From Solanum dulcamara (Eukaryota > Streptophyta > Magnoliopsida > Solanales > Solanaceae): 64,000 nucleotides of DNA. The notes beneath the pieces were generated by a model. That model was not told where the DNA came from and did no database searches. It saw only the letters and a list, made by a program, of their open reading frames with translations. Position 1 is the stretch's first letter. Every line of letters begins with the position of its first letter. Positions 1 to 12,400 of this stretch are shown piece after piece. The translations under genes were made by a program, and so were the position numbers. The stretch is from NCBI RefSeq assembly GCF_947179165.1, contig NC_077244.1, positions 79,140,144 to 79,204,143 of the forward strand. The letters run 5' to 3'.

Positions 1-434
1 TCTCCATTGCTTTGAGCATTTAAAACCGGGAATCTTGTTCTAATTCTATTGCCAGAAAATAGACATTGATGAACAGATGGATGTATGATTTCACTATAAT
101 ATTGACCTCTCACTCTTTGGATACTAACATGAAGTTGTGAGAGGCCAAGACAGTAACAACCTGAGACTGAGAGCAATGGCCACGCCATTTCTTTGTTTGG
201 ATAATGAAAAACGTAGTAGAAAATGTTTGGACATTGGGAAATAGATAAGTTTTATTTTGGTTAAAAGGAAGGAAAAAAAAAAAAAAGCATACATTTTTAT
301 TGTTAGAAAAAACCTAAACACATAATAATAATAATATGTAATAAAAAAGGCGTATTTATTTACATTAGCATTAGCAGCAGGGATTAGTCATTAAAGGATA
401 AGGGAAAGGGGAAGGGAAAGGGAAACTCAGGAGA
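1..434 (+). promoter_or_regulatory. upstream region and 5' leader of the DEG2 gene
   Basis: No gene is visible here. The stretch is AT-rich with an A-run near 269-285. It ends in a purine-rich leader (about 393-434, repeated GGGAAA units) directly before the DEG2 start codon. It probably holds the promoter and 5' UTR. No convincing TATA box was singled out. Confidence 0.4.
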
Positions 435-3400
435 ATGGCAGTGGCAGCCGCAAACAGCTGGTTCTCGGTGCTCACCTCCACCGGCGGATGCTCTCTTACA
501 TCCTTAAGACCCTCTTCTTTCTTCATTCCTAAACCGGATTCCCAATATCAAAACCATAACAGAAAAGTTCTCAACAAGTCTCCTCCACAGGTAAAATTAA
601 CTAACACTCTACTTCTTATTGGATTATTTCTAGTTTTCAATTACTATCTTTATTGCTCCAACAACAATACTTCCCTTTAAAGAGTTAGTATGTCAATGAA
701 ATGGGCCAGATTGAGCTCAAACGCCTATTTGTTTCTTCTTTTCTTGGCCCAAGAGTGGAACTTTTCTATTGTCTTTCTCCTTATTTTAAATTATTAAAAT
801 CTGGTCCCGAATTGTCAAAGTATTTACTTTGATGAAGCAAAACAATGTTATTCAAGTGGGAAAATATGAAAAAGTAGACTTGGGTTGAGTCCCATATCGG
901 TGGAGTGTGTTGGTCTCCTTATATGGTGTTAGAGAAATGTTGTGGAGTGTGTTGGTCTCCTTATATGGTGTTACAAAAATGTTCACCTCATGACCTAGTT
1001 TTTGGGATTGAGTTCCATTTGTTTAACATGGTATTTGAGCACGATTCATCCCAATTCTCGTTTCTCGATGTTATGGACCCATATTAAATTGCCCATGATC
1101 CAGATGTCCAACCATTGGTATGAGGTGTGTGTGTGAAGAAGACCCACATCGATGGTGGAAGGGGATGGGCAGTCTCTTATATGGCTTGGGTAATCCCTCT
1201 CCTCTTGAGCTAGCCTTTAGGGTTGACTTAGGCTCAAGGTCCATTTCATAAACAAGAGTGACATCAATTTTGTAGTGCCAAATAATGTATTGTGTATATT
1301 TTTGCTTGTATTCACTCATTTAACCTCTTGCATGCTATAAATTATCCAAATGAGATAATAAATGTCCCCTGAAAATAGGATTTAAGATAAATTGAAAGCA
1401 TAACTTTTGTTGTTTACTGGTTTTGTTACTTGATAAAGATTGAAAGAAGTATTTTGTGAAGGAGACATCCACTACAAGCTTAAAATCTAACTATCTCTTA
1501 CAAAGAAATCACCTTTTCTTGTTGGTCCTTGAAACATGATTCAATTTGAATCGTTGTTATCTGCACTGGGTGTTCTTATGGTTATGCTCATTGGAGCTAG
1601 TCATATTCCTTTCTTCCAATTTAGGGAAAACGTATTTCCTTCTTGTTTATGACTAAAACTTCTATTAAACAAGCAAAGCCATGAATTCAGAAAGAAGCTG
1701 GTAAACAGAAGTTTTCACGGAGATCAAAAAATGAAGGGCCTTTTGCAAATGCAGATGGCAGGAGCAGTACAAGTGAAACAGGACGATCTCAATTGACAGC
1801 AATTAAATCATTTGGACTGCAGAAAAAAGGGAAAGGAGTTCTGTTAGATTCAAAGGACCAGCAGGTAAGAAACACAACTGCTTCTGTCATTTATTTAGGT
1901 GATTGGTTTATTTCTTGTTGTTGAGAAATATACAGAACAAGGGAAAAGGAGGTTATCCTGTGACTCTGTGTGGGTGTGGAGTGGGTGGTGGTGGGGTGGT
2001 GGTGGGGGGAGAAGAACATGAAGGGCTTGCACTTTTTCACTTTTCTATCCCTTTGTAATTTTTATATCATGATGTTGTCATGTGCACACATTAATTTTGC
2101 ATAAATGGGTGCATGACTGAGATGGATCTATGGTTTTAAATAAGTTACCCTAGCAATAGCGGCGGACTTACAGTGTCAGTTATGGGTATCCGGGAACCCA
2201 GTAACTTTTTTCCGGATGGTGCATTTAGTTGAAAAACACAGTGCACTTATACATTACAAGTTCTTTGACTCTATTATGTGACAAAAAATGTTGTTTTCAA
2301 TTGTTCTACGCCACTGAACCTAAGTTGGTTTTCTTTTCCAGGTAGAAACTGGTAGCATTCAAGATGCAGTTTTTCTTAATGCTGTTGTGAAGGTGAATAT
2401 ATTTTAATGCATAGCAATGTTCTGATTAAGCCAATTTGTTTGGATGCCTCATCTTCAAATCTCAAGGTGAAGGTGTAGATCATTTGAATCATGAAATTTC
2501 AGTAAAAGGGGATCCCTGGAAACTATCAACTCCATTACTCATCTTATCCTTAGCTACTTAGAAACGGAAATTCGTGAAATAACCTCATGCATCTCTAAAG
2601 TTTTGAACCAACAGTTGTGTCACTGGGAATTTAAATTTTTGTTGTCCCTGTCCCACGTGAAATTATTTTCTTATTGTTTGGTGATAATAAAAAATATACT
2701 TCAAATATACTTATGCAGCACTTAGAATGGTGTACACCCTGATTGATAGTCTATCTTACCCAGTTTCACTTTTGGTGTCAATAGGTCCGTCAAAATTGCT
2801 TTCAACATTTCTGCAAGTGCACTTGTGAATGGCTTTTAAATGGATTGCATGTAGTTTTAATAATGTTTACTCATTTTCCTCCATTCCTTGTTGTTTGCTT
2901 CAAGGTTTACTGTACACATACTGCTCCAGATTATTCCCTTCCTTGGCAGAAACAAAGACAGTTTACAAGTACTGGAAGGTATGCTCTTCCTCGTTTCTAT
3001 CTACTTAATAAATTATGGAAAACTGCAAATTTCCTATGAATAGTAGTTCTCTAATGCGTTATTTACTTTTTTTTTTTTAAAATAAAAAAAGTAGTTCTGT
3101 AATGCGTTTATTTTCTGATATTGTCTACTATGTCTGGTTGGCTGATCCTTGTAAGGTGGTAGTGGTGGTGGTGGTGGGGGGGGATAGCCTACAAGTCTGA
3201 CTTTAGTTTGATTCATACAGTGCTTTCATGATTGGTGATGGGAAGCTCTTGACTAATGCGCATTGTGTTGAACATGATACACAGGTACCTCTGAGGTTTT
3301 AATCTTCCCTTTATAAGTATAAAAATTCTTATTATTATGCCCCTCTCCTCTAAATTAAATAAAAGGATATCTCTAAAACAATTTGGTGCCAACCAATAAT

Positions 3401-6400
3401 CAGACCAAGTATATCATTATAATTTTAGGTTATTTTATGAACCTTCAGGTGTGTGTATACGAATTTGATCTTTCCCTCCCATTGTGAACAATGTATCTTA
3501 GTCATCTAAAACATGGTCTATCAAACCAAAGCTGGACTTCCACACTGGCCCGAGAAAACATGCATTGCTACATTTATGAAAAAAATGTTTTATTTTTTAC
3601 TTTCTAAAAAGGGTGAAGGAGGTCAGATTTATTTTATTTCATAAATGATTAATAACAGCTTGGAAGGAGTATAGAGAAAAGGTAAATTTGAACTTTGCCA
3701 TCCATATTTTTTATGGCTTTGCACTATGCCATCCACAATTTTAGGATCGGACTCCACGTCCAACTATTGAAATTTATTGCACTTTGTCATCCTGACCCTT
3801 TCATCGGTGAAACCTAGTTGGAAGGAGAGACTAAAGATTTGTGCCCACATTTTTCCAAATTATCTGGACAAGGCTTTATGACTTCTCAGATAAGAAACTA
3901 GAAACAGAAAGGTAAGTGGCTCTTTTACCCTCATTTTTGTAAATGTGGATGGCAAAGTGAAAGGCAAAGAAACTTTGGTTGGCATTCTGCAAAATAATAA
4001 AAAAGAAGGATAGAAAATGCATCTTTTCCTTCAAAGAAACTTATTTTTAATTATCTAGCTTATTTCCGATCCAACCTTACCCATAAAGAATTGATCAGCG
4101 GCAGTCCATATTAGCTAATCCAAGTCCATTATAATCACTAATCAATTGATCGTGTTTTTGGGATAATATCTATCCCCACATTTCCACCCGTACTTTTATG
4201 ACACACTCTTCATAAATATATACATAGTCTATCACCCAAATGAGTCAACTACATTTTCTACTCCGTCTGCCTGTCAAATGCTGGTTTTAGCTCAATTAAT
4301 ATTTTTGGTGGCAGGTCAAAGTGAAGAAAAGGGGAGATGACACGAAATATGTTGCTAAGGTATGCTTTTCATGATAAGTGTTGAATGCCGGCATCACTTA
4401 GAAATCATTCTAGTATTATAAATAGTAGTTTTAAGGGTGCAACTTTGGTGAGGTAGGTTGACAATTTAGACCAAACTAACCTAATTATGTGGTGCTAAAT
4501 TCTCATCATGTACGACATGTAGGTTCTAGCTAGAGGGGTAGCGTGTGACATAGCTTTGCTATCTGTGGAAAGCAAGGAATTCTGGGAGGGAGCTGAGCCT
4601 CTTAGTTTTGGACGGTTGCCTCGTCTGCAGGTACTTCTTATTTGTCAATTCCATTTTAAAAAAAGCTGTCCTATGGGAAACTTTATGTATGTTTTTTCCC
4701 CTGAAGACATGCTTTCTCATTTTCATGTTGGTCTAAATTTGTCAAAGAAATTGGGATGAGCCAACAACACCCTGTGCAAGTGTTCATACTGAATAAAGTT
4801 CCCACCTATCTAATTGATGTGTGCTTGCTATATTAGTCAATTGCACTTGATCTTGGATAAATTAAGTTTGTGTATGTCCTATCCTTGAGTTGAGATTTGT
4901 CTATGATATGTATGATTATCCGAATTCTTTAGTTGTGTGGCAGCTTCGCATTTGATGTTAAGCTTCAACGATTGATATCCAAGTAAATGCTTAGCTATTT
5001 CTTCAGTGGGATTATACCTTCAAAGAAAGAATGTTACATTTATTCTACATTTATTCTTAGGAAAAATACAACAACATACCCAATATAGTCACACAAATGG
5101 GGTTTGGGGGGTTTGGGGAGGGTAGAGTGTACCCAGATCTTACCTCTACCTTGTCAGGTAGACGTGTTGTTTTCGGAAAAGCCTAGGCTCAAAGAAAGAA
5201 AAAGACAATAGTAAGAAAATAGAAGCATACGAGACTACAAGTAGTAATAAGAAACTGAGAGTGAGAAACATGCAAATAGTAAAATAATAAAAATATTGAA
5301 AATAATACTAATACCACTAGCCGGAGAGACCCGATGCAAACCTATTTACTACTAGCTTTCTACCCGAATCCTCACCCTTATGTTGCAGGCTTGCCATGTC
5401 CTGCCCGATCACCTCTCCCCAATACTTTTATCGGCCTATCTCTACCTCTCCTCAAGCCCTCCAGAGTCAACCTCTTACACCTTCTCACAGGGGACGTCTA
5501 TGCATCTTCTCTTAACATGCCCGAACCATCTCAACCTAGCCTCCCATATCTTGTCCATCAGAGGTCATTTCTACCTTGGCCCAAATATCTTCATTTCTGA
5601 CCGTATCTCTCCTAGTAAGCTTACACATTCATCTTAACATCCTCATTTTTGCAACTTTCATCTTCTGGATATGAAAATTCTTGACTGGCCAACACTCCAC
5701 CCCATATAACAAAGTCAATCTAACTATTGCTCTGTAGAACTTATCTTTTAAGTCTCATTGGCACCTTTTTATCACATAAGACACCAAATGCTACCCTCCA
5801 TTCCAGCCTCCCCGCACCAATGCGATGTCATACATCCTCGTCAATCTCCCCATTGCCTTTGATAATAGCTCCTATGTCACGATCCAAGCCTAGGGCCTAG
5901 ACGTGACACGACGAATGAGACACTCGAAGGTACCTCACCCAAGCCTCTTAGCATTCATTAAGCATTTCATTGGCATTATAAACAAGTCAAGCGGAAAACA
6001 AAAGGGATGTAGGGACTAAGGGGCTTCACATTTAATAAGAGTCAAAGACAACATAACATCTTTTTCTATGTCCAACCATACCTTCTACATTAAAGACTTG
6101 GCAGGGGCTAATAGGGGTGGGCGTTCGGTATTCGGTTCGGTATTTTCAAAGTTCGGGTTCGGTAATTCGGTAATCGGTAATTCAAAGTATATACCAAATA
6201 CCGAACTTTCAAACTTCGGTTCGGTAATTCGGTAATCGGTAAATAAAACTTCGGTTCGGTACGGTATTCGATAATACCATATTTTTTTAATAGTTAATAT
6301 ACAATAAAAATTTATCCGCATTTAATATTTACATTAACCTAAAGAATACATATCTTAACTTACATTTTTATTACTACACCATAATTAAGTAATATATGCA

Positions 6401-9400
6401 TTTTAACTTGCCGAATATCGAAATCGAAATTGCTTGTAAGCCACATTCTACGGAGGAGAAATGATACATCGTAAATAAAGAGAAAATAATTTATGAATCG
6501 ATACAGAATAAAAAAAATATTACCATGTAATAAAAATAATGAAAAAGAGTGAAAACAAAAATCTCTAATATATCATACATAATTTTTATACATATGTTTT
6601 TCTTTGAATTATCCAAAAACTCTACATCACTGCACTAATTATTAATTAGTTCCTGCAAAGATATGAAAGAGTTGGAATCTTTCGTGTTCAATGTAACTAC
6701 CAAACAATTTATGTAGATAACTAACGTGGGAATCATGCAAAGTGAAATTAGAATTCTTAATCAATTGCATAAATTTGAAATTAGAATTTATAATTTTTAC
6801 ATGTACATGAATTAAATTTTAGCAGTTATCCATAATGTACGTGTAAGTGTGCATATAATGATATAATATACGGTAAACATGGGAAAGTTGAAATAAAAAT
6901 GGTAAGGGAAATGAAAAAATGAGATAGTTTCCTCTTACTATACTCTTATTTTTTGGTAATTTTTTTTCCAGTTTTTTTTGTAAAAAAAAAAATAAAAAAA
7001 ATTTAAAAAGTTCGGTATTCGGGAAATCCCGAATACCGAAACCAAAATACCAAAATATCAATTTCGGTACCGAATACCAAACCGAAATACCGAATTACCG
7101 AATACCAAAATACCGAAATAGCCGGTTCGGTTCGGTAATTCGGTTTTCGGTATTTTATGCCCAGCCCTAGGGGCTAAGACATGTCCCTAGCTCACCCTCA
7201 AAATAAGTGTTAAGAAATGCCTTAATAAAAGTCTTAGTGTTCTATATAACATAAGCTTAGAATAAAAAAGATGTTCCCGAACCATGGGAACTCACCACAA
7301 GCAATCTTCAAACTAATTCGAGCTAGCCACGTGGAGGAGGTCGAGGAGCGGCGTCGGTTCCTACATGGTGATATCGTGTAGGCAAAAGTATACGTTAGTA
7401 CTTTGAATGTACTAAGTAGGGGTGTACATGGACCGGGTTGGTTCGGATTTTTTACAAACCAAACCAAACCATTTGTGTCGTGTTATTAAATCTATAAACC
7501 AAACCAAACCAATAAAAGTCGGGTTTTTCAATATCAATTTTTCTCGGGTTTTTCGGGTTTTTTCGGGTTTTTCGGATTTCTCGGGTTTTTTGAGTTTTTT
7601 CAGATTTTTTCGGATTTCTCATAGTATCTAATAAAAAGCACAGAGCAGTGCTTCTTAAAAAGAGTTTTAGTATAAAATATTAACATATAAGATGGAGGCA
7701 CAACACTGTTTGAAGTTTTAACTTTATAATATAACTTTATAAGATAAGTTTTTTTTGTATATTATATAGATGGGCTACTCAAGTCCAAATCTAAATGTAA
7801 GAAAGAAAACAAAAATTATGAAAAAAAATTTAAAAATATTTATAAATTACATTTTAATAAATATTTTTATGTATAACATAATTTAAAAGTAGTATATCTA
7901 TAATCGGGTCGGTTTGGGTTCGGTTTGACTTTTTTTAGTTAAAACCAAACCAATCCTATAATGGTCGGGTTTTTTTTTCAAACACCAAACCAAGTTAAAC
8001 CAAACCACTAGTCGGGTTTTTTTTCCGGTTTGGTTCGGTTTATCGGTTTGGTGCGGTTTATCGGTTTGTCCTGTACAGCCCTAGTACTAAGTATGTGAGT
8101 ATGCTATGAAATGAAGAACATAAGAGAGACATGAGTAAGCAATATGCATAAGTGAATGCATGAATTAGACATCATCATATGAAACCCTAAAATATTCATT
8201 TTGTAGGAAAGTAACCATAACCGACATTTAAGACCATGCGAGCTATTACATGGAATCCAACATAAGCCCCTACGTTGGCACGGGGAGACTACTTGCTAGG
8301 TAGAACTCCATTCAGGTTACATTTAATTATTTAATATTTGGTGGCTACAAAGGCCTAGCCGACAAGGGCTCCTATGATGGTACATAGTTAATGCAACATG
8401 AGACTTTACTTAAGGATCCCTTAGGTCGAGTCCCCTTCTACATGCTACATTCGGTGCTAGGTCAAATCCCACGGAATAACGTTTGAACATCAATATAGCA
8501 ACTTTAACATTTAAAACATCAATCGGTGGAATAGCTCATTAAAACCTTTGATTTATAATATCATCATGGCTGCCATGCCCTATTTACCGTTTTACTAATG
8601 AACCTTGATTTATAAGAAAATTAGGTCTACAATTAGTGATGGTATTCCGGGTACCATGCTAATCGGACCTTCCTTTTTGGAAAAATATTCAAAAGCATTG
8701 ACGGCCAATAGGGATGTCATACATGTCATATCATAGCCTTAAACACTTCATTTGATTCAATGTGAGAATTGTCCTTTCACATTGAAACCTTACTTTGGCT
8801 AAGAAGTCCTTTAATCAATCAATCATTTCATAAAGACTCCCCTTCATAAACATTTACATCATAACATTCATTGGAGTCAAACTTCATTTCAACTTTACTT
8901 TACCATAAGAAACTAGGTGGGTTCATTTCAAAAAGACTTTCAAATACATTTAAAGGATACTTGTATGCATGAGAGTGATATGAATGCATCCAATCAAACA
9001 TCTTAAAAACAACCCACCGTATGCACTTTAAAACTACCTTCCAAACCTTCATACAAGAACATTGATAATCCATCCATTTCATGTAAATAAGAATCAACAT
9101 AAGTCAATATAGGTAAATAAACTTCAAATATTCAAGAATCTATGCATTTGGGATCGTAGTATGAAAATCCATAAAAACTCATCACTTGAAATTAAGAGTC
9201 AATATACATATATATCAATAGGAGTAAATAAACTTAAAATATACCATAATCTGTGCATTTGGAACCATCATGTAAAATCCCATAAGATTTCATCATTTAA
9301 AATTGATATACTAAGTTGAGAAAACATTTGGGCTCCATGGGTGGAAGAACCCATTAATGAAAACCCACATACCTTAGATTGAAGCTTTTAAGAAAGTTTG

Positions 9401-12400
9401 ATTCGTGGTCTTCTATGAGGAGCCTTGAATCCTTTGAGTTTGAGAGAAAAAATTGAAGGGGATGATTTGAGAGAGAGGAGGATGAAGTTTAGGGTTTTGG
9501 GGAGGTGAAAGACTGAAAAGAAATGACCCAAAACGCGTCCAAGTTCGTATATATAGATATTAGGTAATTTTCCAAAAATGTCCTTACAAAATCTGGAAAA
9601 CTAGACAAGTCCGCGACGCGGACGTGTCGCTCACCTTTCTGGTCGACAAAAAAATGAAATTTGGAAAAATTGTCCAAGTTCGCTGCAGGTTCGCGACGCG
9701 GACTTGTCGCGGACCTCTCTGGTCAACCAAACATAACTTTTGACTCCGAACTCGAAAAAATGCAATCTTGATGGCGTTGGAAAGGAGACTCAAAGACCTT
9801 TAATTTGATAGGTTATGGTCCACCAAATTCGTTATATTCTAGGAGATATGATCGTTTGAAGTTAACCCTTATGCGAACTTATTCGGAAACTTAGCCGATA
9901 AAAATTCTTTGAAATCGGCTTGGTGTTAGAGATCCCTTATGACCCTAAAACACATCTAATACTCGTAAAATACTTAGGAATTGACCCTAACTCATATATA
10001 CAACTAAAAGTCACCGAGTTCGATCCTATACGCCTAAAAGAATGGTTCGAGTCTTGGCATAGAAATTTTCGAGATGTTACACCCTAGGTACGTGAAATCT
10101 ATGTTACTTGGACTCTTCAAAACGTCAACGGGTGCATGTCGAATTCTCCAAAAGTAGTGTATTTTCGGAGAAACCGACACGGGTGCGGCATCAAAAGTGA
10201 AAAGTCAATGCAACTTAGCTTGAAACTCCCTTTCTTGGAGATGACTTGAGAATCCAACCTCACTTTCCTGTCAGCTACACGATGCACATCGCTGAACTTG
10301 CATTCCACGAACTCTATCTTGGTCCTGCTTAGTCTTAAACCTTTAGATTCCAGGGTTTGTCTCCACACTTCTAGTTTTTCATTAATCCAGCTATGCGTCT
10401 CATCAATCAATACAATATCATCAGCAAATAACATGCACCCCCCCTGAATGTGTCGTGTCCGAACGTCCTTCACAAAAGCAAATAAAAACGGGCTAAGAGT
10501 CGATCCTTGATGCAACCCTATCTCAACTGGAAAGTGAGTGAGTCTCCTCCCACTACCCTCATCCGGATCTGAGCTCCATCATACATGTCCTTAGTAGCTC
10601 TAATGTACATGATTGGAACATCTCTGGTTTCCAAACATCTCCATAAAACCTCTCCCAGAACTTATCTTAAGCTTTTTCTAGGTCAATGAACACCATATGC
10701 AGGTCCTTTTTTTTATCCCTATACTGCTACACCAATGGCTTCCGTAGTCGATCGCTCTTGCATGAAATCGAACTGGTTCTCAAAATAGAAACCTTCCCCC
10801 TCACCCTCATCTCCATCACCCTCTCCTAAACTTTCATAGTGTGACTCAACAACTTGATGCCCCTATACTAGTTATTTCAATTTTGAATACCATCCTTGTT
10901 CTTGTACAATGGGATTATAGTGCTCCAGTTCCACTCCTCGAACATCTTCACCGTCCTAAAAATGACCTCAGTTAGCCATCCCAGACCCGTTCTGCCCGTG
11001 CTTTGCCAGAATTCCACCGGGATCTTGTCCATCCCGGTCGCTCTAACCCTGCTCATCTTATGCATAGCCCAACCTTAATACGCCTACAATATCCAAAATC
11101 TCGATGACTCTCTGAGTGCTCCAGATCCCCCAACACAATACTCTTGGTCTCCTCTTCATTCAAGAGTTTATGGAAGTATGACTTCCATCTACGTCGAATA
11201 AGTTTATCTGCCACCAATACATTGTCCTCCTCATCTTTGATGCACTTCACTTGGTCCAGATTGTGGGTCTTCCTCTCACGCCTTGGCAAGCCTGTACAAC
11301 TTCATGTTCCCGCCTCTGGCCCCTAACTCTTCATACAAGTGTTCAAACGCTACCATCTTTGCAGTGACCGCCGCGGTCACTGATTTTCAATAAAAATCTT
11401 CGAAAGAAATTTGGTGAAGAGCCAATTTTGGACTTATGATTACTATAACATAATCTTGTTGCCTTTTTGTCCGTGGAATATAAAAATCATGACATATTAA
11501 AGAGCCCTTATCTCTTGCCGAATCTGATGAAACGCATATAGATTATGTATTAAGCTTGTCCTTTTCCTTTTGCAGGATGCTGTAACTGTAGTTGGCTATC
11601 CACTTGGAGGAGATACAATATCTGTGACGAAGGGGGTGGTGTCAAGAATTGAGGTTTGTTTATGTTCACCATTCATAGTATTAGTTTATTCCTTTCCTGA
11701 CAGTGAGTGACCTGTAGATGTTTTTACCTACCCTATGAATTTAGATCGTTACTCTTTGACCAATGCAGTCCTTTGTCTTTTCCTGGGTACACTATAACCT
11801 GTTGTTCTCGTGTACTGATGAATGGTATTGTTCTCATCATGTCATGATCTATTCAATCTTAAAGGGTAATGATTGCTAGAATTCAGATTAATAAATGGAT
11901 AGTGTTACGAAAAGAAACTTGCTTAAATAATGCACGATAGTCACAACCTTGGCCAATGCATGCACTGTTTACAGTTATAACGTCTAATTTTGTAAATGCT
12001 CTTGCTGAAAACAGGAATCTGTACTTAAAGGAGTTTTATCAAGTATTAATGAGGTTTCATGATCCTAAATTAAAATAACCATTGCATAACATAGTCAATG
12101 GGCATGTTGATCTTCCATCAGTGACCTGCAATTAAGCATGTTGATTTGCCTTAAGGAAATGCAAGGTACTTTTATAGAGATCATTATTCTTTGTTATTGT
12201 CATTGTTTTCCTCTGTTTTGTTACATTTAAACCCATTTACACCCTTAAAATCCCACTTTTTAAGGTTGTGGCTACAGTTAAGAGTATTGAAGCATATAGT
12301 TGTTTGCTTAAATTCCAGTCAGTTCTATAGGTTGGAGAACAGTCGATTGTTACAAATGAGACAATCTTCCCTTTGCTACTAGTGATAGATACAGCCTGAT

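Larger units (their letters stand above)
5875..10081. mobile_element. probable solo LTR inserted in the LINE
   Basis: The block begins TGTCACGATCC and ends GATGTTACA, matching TG...CA LTR ends of large plant Ty3/gypsy elements. It is flanked by TCCTA (5870-5874) and CCCTA (10082-10086), a 5-bp target duplication with one difference. Removing it restores continuity of the LINE reading at 5874/10087. There is no gag-pol inside. After subtracting the two hAT-like insertions it carries, about 2.5 kb remains, fitting a single long LTR. At 9607-9644 and 9687-9724 there is an 80-bp-spaced repeat with the core TTCGCGACGCGGAC or TCCGCGACGCGGAC. Confidence 0.65.
5067..11362 (-). mobile_element. RTE-type LINE, 5'-truncated, inactive and interrupted
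   Basis: Non-LTR retrotransposon lying antisense inside DEG2 intron 7. Reading the minus strand, the start of the surviving reverse transcriptase region is near 11360-11053 ([14 protein letters not shown] and YFHKLLNEE). The RT fingers are at about 11065-10877 ([20 protein letters not shown]), and the catalytic YADD-type motif appears as [10 protein letters not shown] at about 10460-10390. The frame then breaks off at 10212. The rest of the ORF resumes at 5874 (GNGEIDEDV, then [10 protein letters not shown] near 5700) and contains in-frame stops. The 3' end is a non-coding tail closing on CAACAACA at about 5067, i.e. a TTG-type tail on the minus strand. The 5875-10081 block and a MITE at 10100-10218 are later insertions into it. 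Confidence 0.85.

Noticed and set aside
890..1160. Sequences like the plant snRNA upstream element (CCCATATCGG, ACCCACATCG)
   Set aside because: No snRNA core or correctly spaced TATA box follows; the motifs recur within a dispersed repeat.
5334..5637. Overlapping plus-strand ORFs of 85-88 codons
   Set aside because: They are the complement of the LINE reverse-transcriptase tail.
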